Positions 24,377 through 37,439 are shown, numbered from the stretch's first letter. The stretch is DNA of 64,000 bases from Sesamum alatum (GCA_034509735.1 JACGWO010000002.1:40851855-40915854), one strand, 5' to 3'. Translations and numbers: made by a program. The notes: generated from the sequence alone by a model not told the origin.

Positions 24377-24655
24377 GGGATAATTACATTTATACTTCCT
24401 GACCTATAGTCTATTTACACAAACCATCACTGCCTTTTGCATAATTACAAAAACCACCCTTGATAGCTAAAAAATAAGGATAGTTTGTGAAATAATGTTA
24501 ATATTTTTTAGGGATGTAAGTGTAATTTTTTAAAAAAAATAAGAGTATATGTAAATGATATTTACATTCTAGTGGGTGTATGTATAATTATTTAAAAGAC
24601 ATAGATAGTTTATATAAACAGATTACAAATTAGGTTGTATAAATGTAATTATCCC
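24377..24655. repeat. MULE-like MITE, GGGATAATTACA family
   Basis: Left GGGATAATTACATTTATAC, right GTATAAATGTAATTATCCC: a perfect 19 bp terminal inverted repeat. Flanks TAATAATAA (24368-24376) and TAATTATGA (24656-24664) match at 7 of 9. The same family lies in a G-patch intron at 51459. Confidence 0.8.
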
Positions 24656-25596
24656 TAATTATGAAACAAGATTGGGACAAGAAGAATCTGGAAGAAGTGC
24701 AAGAAAACTTGCTGATCAAAAATAAGAAATTTGACTTAATTTGGTCAAAGTAATCAACTTGTCTTAACCAATGTATACGAGTCAAAAGCACTGACAACAT
24801 TATTATTGTCTTGGTCATCAAGGAATTAATTCTGAGTACAAAACAAAAATACCCTCTCTTGTAGCAGTTTTGACTTTTTACATCATTCGTGGAGGAAAAA
24901 TCTTACGCCCAATTAATCTAGTCAAATCAAATAAATAATATTGTAATTATATATATGCTTATCTTTTGTTTGCTGCCTTTTAGTTCAATATATCATATGA
25001 AAAATGTGAAGAAAATATAATTAATTATCTATGTTAATCTTGATTTATAATAAACTTTTGGGTATTGAACTGATTATGATCAAAAAACCATTTGAGCAAT
25101 ACTCTGCTCAACGAAGGGAAATGTCCTGAATTCAAATTCAAATTTTCGATCTCCCGTCTTATTGTAATATAAAAAATTTATTAATTAAGATTAAAAACTC
25201 ATTTGAACATCTGTTCAAACAAAATTAGTTTCTTCTTTTATTATTTTAGTATTAGTTTTTCCCAATACTATTTATTAGTCTAATTTTTCAGTTAATTTAT
25301 TAATTATATATGGCATTTATGCTCAAATACAAATGCAAATTAAAGTTTTCTTTAGAGGGTAAAAGATGATGTGGATATGACTGATGACCGGAGACTGAGA
25401 TGGATGTCAGAGTTGTCCCAAAGTCCATAGCGTGGAACAAATTTTAAGTTGCACGGTCAAGAATTTTGGTGTTATTCACCTTCTAGTTCTAATCTAGCTA
25501 CCTAACATGGATGATCACTACTTTGTCTTTGACCAAAATGATGAATCCAAGTCTGTCCAGAGTGAATTATACTTAACATATAATTCGTATATAATT

Positions 25597-26024
25597 GGGT
25601 GAATTATAATAATTTTTTTAAAATTTGATATAATTACGAATATTCCTTCGTTGTTTTAAAAATTATTAATATCCTCATGAGATTTGTAATTTTTAACCAA
25701 GGGTCTGAAATAGTCCATTTTGCCCTTAATTCTATTTTTTCAATCGTAGAAAAATCAATCAAGGTAAATTACATTATTGCTCATCTGTATAAAAAATGTA
25801 ACAAAACCTCTCCCCTACACGTTTTTGTCCAAAAGAATTAAAGAATTTCAAAAAATAATTCAATTTGTATAAGGGCATTTTGGTCGGTTCACCCATAAAA
25901 ATGGATGAGAATGAGTTATTTGTTAAACAGTTACAAATCTCAGGAAAGTATTTGGAATTTTTGAAACAACGAGAGGGTATCCATAATTATGCCAAATATT
26001 AGAGGAGATCATTGTAATTCACCC
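25597..26024. repeat. MULE-like MITE, GTAAATTAC family, exact 9 bp target duplication
   Basis: TATATAATT flanks it at 25588-25596 and 26025-26033. The ends GGGTGAATTATAA and TTGTAATTCACCC are inverted, with about 100 bp of imperfect arm on each side. 428 bp. Confidence 0.85.
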
Positions 26025-26175
26025 TATATAATTTAAGAAAAGTGACCTGGTCTTTCAAGGACCCGGTCTTTCAATAAGAATTTTTTGTATATTGGAAGTT
26101 AGTTTGAATAATTTATAAAACAAAATACTGAATAAAAAGCTCCCGAATGAAATTAGCAAATGATGGTGAACCAGG

Positions 26176-26453
26176 ATAATTTAATTGTATTTTTAGTCCT
26201 GTAATTATGATTATTTTGTGTTTTGGTACTTTAACTTTGTAAGGTAGTAATTTAATTCTGTACATTTTTTATTTTTGCGATTTTCGAATAAAATTTGCCA
26301 GAATTTTAAATTTGACCGGAAAGTGACACCACTTTCTGACCAACTTTTGAAAATTTCGGCCAATTGTGTCGTGAACATACATGATTAAATTACTATCCTA
26401 ATAAGTTAAAGAATCAAAATACAAAATATCATAATTACAAGACCAAATCTGCA
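26176..26453. repeat. Inverted-repeat MITE, TAGTCCTGTAATTATGA family
   Basis: The left side (TTTTTAGTCCTGTAATTATGA) and reverse-complemented right side (GATTTGGTCTTGTAATTATGA) match; the centre has a TTTCCGG / CCGGAAA-like inverted part. Edges approximate. Confidence 0.5.
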
Positions 26454-27064
26454 TTCAGGTCCAATTGGCATGCTGCCGTAGGGGTGTAAAGGAGTCGAGC
26501 TTGAGCCAAGCTCGACCATTTTTGGTTGGCTCGAGCTCGAGTTTTCATCAAAGTTGTAGTTCGAGATCGAGCTCGAACTCCCGTTGACTTCTCTCTTGAC
26601 TAGTTGGTCGTCTATGGTTGTAGGTTGCAGGTAGCGTAAGAGAGAGGGTCAACCCTTATTTGCCCAGCTCTAGGTCTTTCATAGTTGGATAATGGAATAA
26701 TTCATACCTGGCTCTTAGTTTCCAAATGAACTTAGGAATTGAACCTTACGATATTTTTAAATACTATTAAATTAATTATAAAAAAATATTAAATATATGT
26801 TAATTAGTAGACATAAGTTATTTTTTAATGTGGTTGATCTCATTATATACAAAATTTTAAATTGATGATAATTTAAAAATTATATTATTGATTAAACTAG
26901 CTTTTGTATAAAGATTAAATATATATAAATAAAAGTATCATGTTTTCTTATTATCTAAAATTATAATATATGATATTGATTAATAATTATAATATATGAT
27001 TATTTTTTAATATAGAGTTGATATAGTATTGAATATGGAGTTACATATAAAAACAAATTATAAA

Positions 27065-27262
27065 TCTATACTCTATATAAATGTGTGAATACTCAAGTTG
27101 TTTGTTCCCTATTGTGAAAAGATAAATACTCATTTAAATATTATTAACTATTATATTACAGATCTATACTCTATATAAATGTGTGAATACTCAAGTTGTT
27201 TGTTCCCCATTGTGAAAATACAAATATACCCTCATTTAAATATTATTAATTATTATATTACA
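27065..27262. repeat. 98 bp tandem duplication at a Helitron-like 5' end
   Basis: TCTATACTCTATATAAATG starts at 27065 and again at 27163; both units continue through ACTCAAGTTGTTTGTTCCC and CATTTAAATATTATTAA with few differences. Confidence 0.8.
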
Positions 27263-30158
27263 GATTTTGGAAATTTTAACAATTTAGAATTCTAAATATT
27301 CTAAACCTCCTCCCTATACATTTAGGATAAAAAAACCTAGATAGTGAATCATAAATGAATCCAATTACACAGAATTTTAATAGCTGCTTCTAATCATGAA
27401 TCATGAATAAGCCCAATTACACAGGCTTGACAGGCATTAAATTTTAATAACATTTACAGAAAATTATATTATAAAATTAGTTATAGAAAAAATAAAATTA
27501 TATAAGAAGAATGTTTAAGAGTCTTAATTGCTCTAAACTACTTAGAGAATGAACCAACTAAAAAAAATTAATATTCCAAATAATATTTCAACAAAATTAC
27601 TTTGCTAGAAGAAAATCTTACTTCTATTAAGAAAGTTTTAATTTACCATGACACATTAAAATTTAAAATAAACTACACATGAATAATATATAAAATACTA
27701 ATTTAAATTTAAATATATATATATATATATATAATAATGAATAAATATCAAAATTTAATTATAAATTAAAATTGATATATTGATATGATATTATTAAATT
27801 GAAATTACTTGTGAAAATTCAACTATTGAGTGAATCTCTTAGTACTTGATTTTTTTTAGTATTAGATAATCTTGAATGCTTTACTTCTACATCTATTTTT
27901 TTTTATATTAGTTAATAGAATAAAGTATTACAACAACAAATATGACATAAAAAATTAAGTTGTAATATAATATATTATTGAATTAAATAGATTATACCAA
28001 CCGGTGCATATGAAAAAAAGATTAATAAGTTAAACTAAAAACATATAGAATTAAAAATTGCAATATAAAAGCAGAAAATAAAATTTTATACAATAGTATT
28101 CAAAATATAGAAGGTAATAAAGCATGTAAATAATACTTTGACAGTATTTAAGTTGATACTGAAATATAATTAACATTAGGATCTTACAATACAAAATATT
28201 GGTAATATTGTCCATTTAAATTATAATTTTATAATCATAGTCAATAAATAATTAGTTTGTAATCATTTATTTAGTGTCAATAAATAAAAAATCAACGACA
28301 TTCAAAATATAGTAAAAGAAAACATACTACATATACAAATATAATATAGCAAAATCAAACAATAGCAAAGAGACACAATAAAGCCTACAAATAAAAATTA
28401 ATCAATTTTATTAAAAAGAAATTTCTTCTAAAATCGAATAACGAATAAGTATCAAAATTTAATTACAAATAAAAATTATCAATAAGATTAAATTAGAAGT
28501 GATATTGAAAATTTAAAAAAGAGTTAACCAATTGATTTTATTTCAATATTAATAGGCTAAAAACGCCGTGTCCCCCTCCCCGTGCACCCCAAGATATTGA
28601 CATTGAAGAAGAGTATATATAGTAATATAATAAATAATTTAATTTAAGACATTGTCTTATTGAGTAGTAAATTAACTAACATAATTTTAGGTTCCAACGA
28701 GACATATATAACTATTTTTATGCTTTAAAAGGTGCATAAAAGTTGTAAAATTTGGTCCCCTTGTATTATTATACACTTAACGCCCATATGGAATTTTCTT
28801 TTGAATATCCAGAGGGAAATGTGTAATGGAACCAAAATTGCTACTTTTTAATATTTATGGGACCAAAAGTGAGAATCCCAAAATCAATGGATCAAATTAA
28901 ACTGCAAAGGACCTAAGTTACGGATTGGAAAATGCTATTTCCCCTTATGAAAATAAGAAAAGTCAAATGGCGAGTAAACATTAACACAAAAATTAAAAGT
29001 ATAAAATTTTAAAATAATTATATACTAACACATTAGTACAATTACATTTTCATATTAAGAAAATTAATAATTTTGAGAATAAACTTAGTACAATAAAATA
29101 ATAAATAAAAATTGAGTTATAATTATATTGAAATTAGAAAAAAAAAAGATGCTAAATAAATAAGCCAATGAGATTAATATATATTTTTTCAGTAATAAAT
29201 TTTTAAAAATTACTTAAAAGTTTAAAAAGCATGAGTACTAAAGATAATAAAAATTGATATATGAATAGAATATTATTAATTGAATTTGCTTATGAAAAAT
29301 CAACTATTGAGTCAATCTCTTAGCACTTGATTTTTTTAGTATTAGATAATTCTGAATGTTTTACTTTTACATCTATTGTTTTCTTTTATAAAGGTGAAAA
29401 ATAAAGTTTTATGAAATAAAATTTTAAATTTTAGAAGCTAATAAAACATGTAAATAATGCTTTGACAATATAAAAAAGTTGATACTGAAATATGATTAAC
29501 ATACATTATAGGATCTTACAATACAAATATTGGTACTATGGTCCAATTTGATTATAGTTTTATAACAATAGTCAATAAATAATTAGTTTGTAATAGTGTC
29601 AATAAATTAAGAATAAATGACATTCAAATATAGTAGTAAAACAAAACATACAACATACACATACAAAATGTAACAAAAAAATAAACAAAATTAAGTAACA
29701 GAAAAATAGGCATAACAAAACCAACAAATAAAATTGATCCAATTTATTTTATTAAATTAGAATTTCTTCTATCCAAGTTAAGGAGCTTTGACTAATTATT
29801 TTTATTTTAATATTAATTTTTTGAATATCATTATTTTATATTTTCATATTAATTGGTTTGATACATGATAATGAAACAATCATTAGTGAATAAACGAAAT
29901 ACAAAAGTTCAATTTTGGGGAATATCTTTTTTTTTTTTCAATAGTAACAATTAAATTTAGAAAGTGAATTACAAATAATAGAATTGAATAGTTTCCTTAT
30001 CAATTTAAATAATTATTATCAATTTGTTTGAAAATATATTTGTATAATACTAATGTTTCAATGAGAAAAATAAGAATAATATCATGAACTTAATATAAAT
30101 AATATATTTACTTCTAAAAATATATTTATACACATGCATCGCACGTTATGCTTTCTAG
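27163..30158 (+). mobile_element. Helitron-like element, about 3 kb, nested in the composite
   Basis: The 5' end TCTATACTC follows an A. The 3' end is CTAG at 30155-30158 followed by T, preceded by a short GCAT...ATGC hairpin (GCATCGCACGTTATGC). A-T insertion, TC start and hairpin-CTRR end are the Helitron rules. No Rep/helicase frame exists, so it would be non-autonomous. The true start may instead be 27065, in the tandem copy. Confidence 0.5.
27780..29830. repeat. Diverged segmental duplication inside the Helitron-like body
   Basis: About 27780-28560 and 29250-29830 are collinear copies. They share the Ser/Leu-rich-looking but non-coding text (AGTACTTGATTTTTTTTAG at 27841, AGCACTTGATTTTTTTAG at 29322) and TAGTCAATAAATAATTAG at 28239 and 29570, with indels. 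Confidence 0.6.
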
Positions 30159-30578
30159 TAAATAAAAAATGACAAAAGCTCGCGAACTTATGAACAGACT
30201 AATTTGAGCTCGAGCTCGAGCCGGCAGCCACCCCTATCAGCTGCCGTAGAAAACCATGAATGTTACAATTCAGTATTCCCAAGACAACTTAGGCTACAAC
30301 AAAATAACTGTTCCTTTTCAGCAATAGGAAAAGGAAGATCAAAAAACAAAGAAGAAAAGGAGATATAGTAAAACCAGGAGATACATGCATACTTATATGT
30401 CCTGATAAAAATCCAATGAGACACCATCTTTGCATGTGTTCATGGACAAAAACACCCTAATTACTACACTGTTAAAATCATATTTCCAATAATTTGTTAC
30501 TTCTTAGGAAGAATTAATCTGTGCAGCAAGACAGCAACAACCTTGATCATCTTCCCTCTTATTCATGCATGATCAGAT

Positions 30579-32542
30579 TCAAGTCCTGGCTCGGACAAGG
30601 GGCGACGACATAGGCGAATGAGGCGACATTTTGTGGGACGCCACCATCTTCATCTCATCCAATCGTCGGAACGATAGGCTGATCTCAAGTTTACTCCTCC
30701 TGCATTGTTTCTTACCACTTCCCTGATCACACCCCTTCTTCTGAATCACAAATTTATGTATCCTATTCAATGCAACCATCATCGTTTCGTCGTCCATATT
30801 TGCAAAGCAGACACGGAACCATCCAGGCTCGGAGCAATGGAATGAGGCGCCAGGCGAGACGTTGAGCTTAACGTCGTTGATAATCACCCTCCACAGCTCT
30901 AGTTCAGCCTCAAATGTCGCCTCCTTCAGCAGCCTCCTCAAGTCCATCCAGCAGTACAGCCCGGCATTGCTCTTCAAGCTCCCGATTCCCACTTGAGCCA
31001 GGCCTGCTGACAGAGTCCCGTGCCTTGTTTCCAGCCTCTTTGAGCTCTCAGCAATGAAACGGTCCACAAAAACGTCGTCTGACAGCATTGATGCTATCAG
31101 GTGCTGTGTCTGAGTCGAAACGAGCCCGAAGCTCGACATTTTTCGTGCACAATTCACGACTATGTCGTTGTACGAGTACACTATGCCTACCCTGAATCCA
31201 GGGAAACCAAGGTCTTTCGACAGGCTATAGACAATGTGGATGAGGTTGCGGTTGCAGTCTGAGTTTTCTTGCACTATTTCAGCAATGCTGGTGAATCCTG
31301 GCTGGCTGAAGACCGTGGCGGAGTAGATTTCGTCGCAGATCAAGTGGATGTTTTTCTCATTGGTGAAGAGTAATGAGTCAGTTAAAGTCTCTCTGTCTAT
31401 CACTGTGCCTAATGGATTTGATGGATTGTTGAGAAGCAAGCCCTTCACTTTGATGTTTGACTCTTGAGCTTTCTTGTATGCAGTTTCAAGGGCTCGTCGG
31501 GTGATCTTGAAATCGTTGGAGCTGTCGCAAACGACTGGAAGAAGTTGAATTCCCGTTCGCCACGTTAGATCTCGATCGTTGCTGCATGATCATGGAGTAG
31601 TATAAGTCATTTCTAAGAACAGAGGAAAATCAAAGAAAATTTGAAGTTCTAAGGCAACATATGCGTTTCTTCAATGTTAACAACGAAGATGCTTAGGGGG
31701 GAAACAGACAATGATCATCTAACTGTCTGAAACTGATGTTTTGATTCATGTCTGTCAAGGAAGTTGTCTTTATTTGTTGAGTTGAGGTCTTACTTTACTA
31801 CAAAAGGACTGGGAAATAGTTGTCATGCCCCCACCAATAATTCAGATATAAGATAACCCTTGAGAGTTTGAACATATTTGACTACTAATAAGCAAGGAAA
31901 AAGTTATGCTTACCCTGGATAGTAAGGAGTCGGCACCAGGAGCGCGTCGCCGGCATCAGCCAAGCAGAAGGCCAACGTTTCTTGAGCTCCGGTTGCTCCA
32001 CCGCTCATTACTATGCGGTCAGGGTCAAAACGGACTCTGTTTCCTCTCACTTTCTCCATGAATCTTGCAACAGCCTGCACGATCATGATCAAACAAGGTT
32101 AAGAATTTTCATTTCTGATCTTAAAATATATGTTCTGAAGATGTACAACAAGTGTTAGTAGTTTAGTACATTTCTGAATTCTGGCAAGCCATGATAATCT
32201 TGATAAATCGCGATATCCTTGAAGTCGTTTGATCCTTCTGCGGTGCATATGGAGGCCTTTGGGTTGTTCCTAACCCATTCTTGGATTAAATCAAAGGAAA
32301 GCTGCAGAATCCAGACAGAAATCAGGATAATTATATCCAGACATCCTTGGATAAGAGAGATATCACTTGATTCTAGTTTAAGTTACCTGGTTTTCTGCAA
32401 GTCCCATCTGAATAACCCCACTCGGATTCCGGGTGGGGTGGTAAGGATCACTGTCGTAGGCCTTCCAACCGTCGAAGAAAGCTGAGTTCTCGCCATGTCC
32501 GTCGTTGGTTGCAATCTTGGACAAGAGCTGATTCATAGTCAT
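30579..32542 (-). CDS. ACS: 1-aminocyclopropane-1-carboxylate synthase, type I
   Basis: PLP enzyme converting S-adenosylmethionine to ACC, the committed cytosolic step of ethylene synthesis. Four exons on the minus strand, 32387-32542, 32170-32301, 31914-32074 and 30579-31581, join to 483 aa, the usual ACS size and the usual exon pattern for this family. The N-terminus has [19 protein letters not shown] and [41 protein letters not shown] and the [14 protein letters not shown] segment follow. ICDEIYSAT (Asp233, Tyr236) and [15 protein letters not shown] carry PLP contacts; Lys272 is the Schiff-base lysine. The C-tail has three Ser-Pro sites (Ser469, 472 and 476 in [16 protein letters not shown]) and an upstream LSFRR site, so it is a type I ACS, stabilised by MAP kinase phosphorylation in Arabidopsis ACS2/ACS6. 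The ATG at 32542 is the first in frame after an upstream stop; a second Met lies two codons in. Confidence 0.96.
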
Positions 32543-32694
32543 ATGCTTCACTATTTCAGTCCCAGGAATCTGAATCCTAAGTTATGTAAGAACTATAGAA
32601 ATGAATGAGAGAAGTTATGAGTGACAGCTGAGCTATAATACTATGTTAGGATGAGATGTTTTTTTGAGGACTAAGTTAAGGCATGAGATGGCTG

Positions 32695-32702
32695 TATAAA
32701 TA
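32695..32702 (-). promoter_or_regulatory. Possible TATA box of the ACC synthase gene
   Basis: Minus-strand TATTTATA, about 155 bp before the ATG. Position fits; no other support. Confidence 0.4.
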
Positions 32703-33073
32703 GATGTCGGATCAGAGACATGAAGCTTCCTATGAAGCAACACTCATCCTCCGTAAAAGAGAACTTAAACTGAATTCTCTTTTGACAAAAACAGTTTGAA
32801 TCTTAGCAGGCGGCGTTGAACTTATGTCCTGAACCATGTTTGATCACATAATGCCTATAATGTAAACGTAAGACAAGAAAAACTTCAAACCGTCCTTTTC
32901 TATGACAGGGCGTGCATAATTCTCCTACACAGGCAGCCCTGCAGAGAGACCAGCCTACCGAAACTCTTCTGCTCGACATAACTTAACTGCGATCACTCGT
33001 GTGAACGCTTTCTGTTTTTGGTTAATGCAATTTCTCGTTCGCTAAGGTTGCCTTGTCCCGATACGTGAAATAA

Positions 33074-33325
33074 GGGGAAAAATGCAATTACCCCCTTTAA
33101 TATGCAAAATGTGCAAAAGACTTTCAGTGAAAAAATAAATAACAATTTACCCCCTGTATTTTAAAAAATGGAGCAAAAAGTCCCCAAAAATGGAGCAAAA
33201 AACTCTTTATGAGGAGGTTGTTTGCTGCATTTTGAATAACACAGGAGGGTAAATTGATAGTTATTTTTTCACAGGGAGATAATTGCTCTTTTTGATTAAT
33301 ACGGGGAGCAAATTGCATTTAACCC
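33074..33325. repeat. MULE-like MITE, ATGCAATTACCCC family
   Basis: The ends GGGGAAAAATGCAATTACCCC and AAATTGCATTTAACCC are inverted. Flanks GTGAAATAA (33065-33073) and GTGAAATAT (33326-33334) match at 8 of 9. It lies about 530 bp upstream of the ACC synthase start. Confidence 0.8.
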
Positions 33326-33843
33326 GTGAAATATCACCGTCCCATTTGAATTATATGAGAGCAAGCTTTTTAAGTCCACCGGACCGTTATTTTGCATGTA
33401 CACGTCACGTGTATAAACTCTTTTCTTCAATAAAAAAAAAAATGACATGATTTTTTATGCATCATGGCAAGTACATGTTAAATGAAATAGTAGACACAAC
33501 ATGATTTGAAATAAAAAATTCAATGCAATTTATTTTGACAGTGCAAAAGTTTGTTAGGTAGTGGTAGACAATGTGAATGTTGCAAGCATTTTTCCAATAG
33601 TTATAATCAACTTGATTTGAAATAGAAAATTCAATGATGATGCTCATACTTGAAGTTGAAAACTTTGTGTTCGACGCTCATTTTTATCCTCATTTCACAT
33701 GTAAAATAGTTGCACAATGGCATGCTCCAAACTTTGTGATGTGGCCAACACCTAATTTCATTGAATAGTATTATACTATTATCCCTTTCCTTTGTAGGAG
33801 AGGTTCAAATTCCCTCACACCCATAATTGTTTTTAAAAAAAAA

Positions 33844-34265
33844 GTTAAATGGCAACTAACTCTTATGAAGTTTGACATAATTATAAATATTTTTCGTTGT
33901 TTGAAAAATTATAAATACTCCTCGAGGTTTGTAACTGTCTAACAAATAATCAATTTTCATCCATTTTTATAGGTGAACTGATCAAAATGCCCTTATGCAC
34001 TGAATTAGTTTTTTATTTAATTCTTAAATTTTTTTTGGACTACAATGAGTACGAAGGTTTCTTAAGTTTTTTACTCAGATGAGCAATAATGTAATTTGTT
34101 TCGGCTGATTTTTCTATAATTTTAATAAAAAACTTAAGGACAAAATGGTTAATTTCGAGGTTTGGTTAAAAATTACAAACTTTAGGGAGGTATTTGTAAT
34201 TTTTCAAACAACGATGGGCATTTATAATTATGTCAAATCTCAGGGGAGGTGACTGTAATTTCCCC
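33844..34265. repeat. MULE-like MITE, GTAAATTAC family
   Basis: Contains the family words TTTGACATAATTATAAATA, GTCTAACAAATAA, CCATTTTTATAGGTGAACTGA and the inverted right arm ending GTGACTGTAATTTCCCCC. Flanked by A-runs, so a target duplication cannot be judged. Confidence 0.65.
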
Positions 34266-34266
34266 C

Positions 34267-34470
34267 AAAAAAATCTATAATAAAAAAGGAAGACTTTCTG
34301 ATATGGAATGCTAGATGCATTTTTGGAGCGTTTAGACAAGTAGAATTCCAAAGTGAGGGGTGACTGTAATTTACCCAAAAAAAAATCTATAATAAAAAGG
34401 AAGACTTTCTAATAGGAATGCTAGATGCATTTTTGGGGCGTTTAGACAAGTAGAATTCCAAATTGAGGGG
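34267..34470. repeat. 112 bp tandem duplication including part of a MITE arm
   Basis: AAATCTATAATAAAA at 34271 recurs at 34383, followed both times by GGAAGACTTTCT and GAATGCTAGATGCATTTTTGG. The unit also carries the MITE arm GTGACTGTAATTTACCC, so it arose after the MITE insertion. Confidence 0.75.
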
Positions 34471-35204
34471 CTTATTTGTATACGTAGTTTGCTACTGTAA
34501 TCTCAATAATCATAACTTTTTATCCGGTGTCTTGTGAGGCGAGACTATCCTCCTATAGATCTGTAGACTATAGGCTTATAAATCAATTTGAAATTCCACC
34601 GTATAGGGCGTTATCTGAATATTTTAATTTTTTCTTAATTTCAACTAATTTTTGGATTTTTTTTTCGAAATTATCTTTAGAACTCGATATTTTTCCATTT
34701 TTTGTCGTGTCATAAATCATTCTTAAGTACAATTTTATAATATTCTTAGTGGGCCCAACTTTAAGTTTATCTAACTTGTGTTAGATCTAAAGCTATGACA
34801 TTCACGGGTTTATATCATTTAATTCAAACAACGAATACAATTTTTTCTAACTTTCGAGTTCTCTAAACATTTTAAATTCGAAATGAGTTTTTCAAATTCC
34901 TCCAAAATTTTATCGTAGATAAAGAACAACACAACCTTCGAGATTGGTCACCACCAATCTCTTGTAATTAATAGTGATAGGTGGTAATCAATTCAAACGT
35001 TAAATCTATTGGGATTTCTTCCCATATGACCCTAATCAAAATTAACTATAAATTCAAAGTGTCCTAGCTCGGACAACTTGAGCAAGCATGTAATGCAAGT
35101 TTCAACCTCTTGGTCCCTTACCATAAATGTTTTCAGGTTCAGCCATCATACCACTGACACAAGAATACCAAGTAGTGGCTCATATGGAGTATATATATAT
35201 ATAT

Positions 35205-35603
35205 GGTAAATTACATCTATCTCTCCTGAGATTTTGCATAATTATAAATACTGTCTTGTTGTTTGAGAAATTATAAATACTCCCTTTAGATTTGTAATCG
35301 TCTAACAAATAACCCATTACCATCCATTTTTATGGGTAAACTGACGAAAATGCCCTTATGTACTGAATTATTTTTTATTTAATTCTTAAAATATTTTGGA
35401 CTATAATGCGTATGGAGATGGTTAATGCAATTTGCCTCGGGTGATTTTTCTACAATTTTAATAAAAATTTTAAGGGCAAAAATGGTTAATTTCCAGCATT
35501 TGGTTAAAAATCACAAACCTCATGGGGGTATTTGTAATTTTTCAAACAACGAGAGGTATTTGTAATTATGTCAAACCTCAGGGGAAGTAGATGTAATTTA
35601 CCC
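35205..35603. repeat. MULE-like MITE, GTAAATTAC family, in a TA repeat
   Basis: About 95 bp arms: left GGTAAATTACATCTATCTC, right AGTAGATGTAATTTACCC. TATATATAT lies on each side (35196-35204, 35604-35612), as expected for a 9 bp duplication, though in a simple repeat this is weak. Confidence 0.75.
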
Positions 35604-35800
35604 TATATATATTGCCTGATTGAATGTTGAATTCATTCTTTTAATTTCTACCTTTGTTTCTAACAATTTGACCACATTTTCTCAAATTTTACTACTGTTC
35701 TTTTTCACTCCATCTCCAATTACATCAAATTAATATATAAATTTCTAAAAGAAAACTTAATAATTATTTATTAGGTCTTCTATTACCTATAAAAAGTTTT

Positions 35801-36180
35801 GGGGTAAATTACAACGACATTTTTTTAGATTTATCATGATTACGGATGCCCCTCGTTGTTTGAAAAATTATCAATATTCCTGATGTTTAATGAAATTATA
35901 TAATCCATGGATCGAAAAAATTGGAAAATTCCAAAAACAAAAAAACAAAAAAAAAGGCCACTTAGTCCATTTTTTTTTAAATAAGTAAAATTTTAATTCA
36001 TAGTCTATAAAGGCATCTTGACCAGTTCACCACAAAAATGGATGAAAACCTAACAGAGACTAACGAATTACACTAGTTGTTGGATGGACGTTAAAATCAG
36101 GGGGTATTGATAATTTCTCAAACAATGAGAGAATATTTGTAATTATACCAAATTTTAGGGGAACTCATTGTAATTTATCC
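35801..36180. repeat. MULE-like MITE, GTAAATTAC family
   Basis: Left GGGGTAAATTACAACGAC, right GAACTCATTGTAATTTATCC. Inner family words CCTCGTTGTTTGAAAAATTA and its complement are present. The flanks match poorly. Confidence 0.65.
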
Positions 36181-36289
36181 AAATTTTTAATAAATATTTA
36201 TAAGTTTTTCAAAAAATCAACAAAATTACCCGTCTCTATCGACTCACAAAATCTTACAAATAATTACGCAAGAAAATAGCAAGAAAATT

Positions 36290-36720
36290 TCCTGACTTTC
36301 ACAAACTTTTTATTATGTAACATAATTACAAATACTCCCTCGACGTTTGAAAAATTATCAATATTCCTTGATATTTGATGAAATTATATAATCTTTGGAT
36401 AGAGACTTAGAATTGTCAACTTTACTCTTGGCGCATTTTCTTTCTTTTCTTAAAAGAAAAAGTTGAAAATAATTGTAAACAAACAGGATGAGGTCGGTGC
36501 AAAATTTTGAAAAAATTGTAAAAAAAATTATCCACTTAATCCATGAAAAATTTTAGAAAAATTTAAAAGACAAGTGAAATTTGTAATTCATAGTTAACAA
36601 GAATATTTTTATCAGTTCGCTATATGTATTGGACTAGTTATTAGACAGTCGTTAAAATTAAGAAGCTATGAACAATTTCCAAACAGCAAAGAAATACATC
36701 TATAATTTACCCAAAAATAA
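36290..36720. repeat. Diverged or truncated GTAAATTAC-family MITE
   Basis: Shares CATAATTACAAATACTCCCTCGACGTTTG and a right end CATCTATAATTTACCC, but the left terminus is not preserved. Confidence 0.45.
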
Positions 36721-37439
36721 ATAAAATAAAATACGAAGCATATTCGTGGGGAGAAAGAAAAACATATGGGTATGATGGCTAGAAAGCAAAGGTGTGCATG
36801 GGAAAGATTCAAGGCCTCGTGGGTTTAATGGCAAAGTTAAATTCCTTTTAATTATTTTGTTTGGTAAATATGCATTTGTGACTCATCATTTTGTATAAGT
36901 CAAGAAAATCATATGATCAAAATATTATTCCTCGTGCAGCATTGAATTGTCCAAAATTGGACTATCTTAATCATAATCACAATCCAATTTTAATTTTAGC
37001 CGTTTGACTTCAAATGGTCGTCAAAATTTTGGTCAACTCATGTATTTGTCTGCGTAACTTTTCAGTGCAAGAATAGATGTGTTCGTTCTTTCTAGATTTG
37101 GTGGTTTTTCTTAACTATATGTAATAAAATATTAACGTAAGCAATTATCTAAAATGATCGTATCAGCAGTTATAATAGATGTATAATTTTTTCAAGGTCA
37201 TTTATTATTACATCAATGTAAATATTGAAATTTAATTATTATGTAGATGATAAATTCAAAGCTGACATGTTGAATAGTAATTTTATCGCTGTGACCAAAG
37301 TCGGGAAGATAGGACTAAGTAATATCTTTATTGTGAGTATTAATGTATTATCACTTTAGATTCTTCCCAATATAATTCTTTGTGATTTTCGTTACGATTA
37401 TATGACCAATTATATACGACGTTTAGAATTTTGTCCCAA

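Larger units (their letters stand above)
26479..30236. mobile_element. Composite hAT-like element with GAGCTCGAGC ends, about 3.76 kb
   Basis: Left terminus TAGGGGTG followed by GAGTCGAGCTTGAGCC; right terminus GAGCTCGAGCTCGAGCC...CACCCCTA. The word GCTGCCGTAG occurs at both edges (26472-26481 and 30240-30249), consistent with an imprecise target duplication, though it does not match the 8 bp size exactly. The interior is very AT-rich, with no open frame above background, and contains a Helitron-like body and a large internal duplication. Confidence 0.6.
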
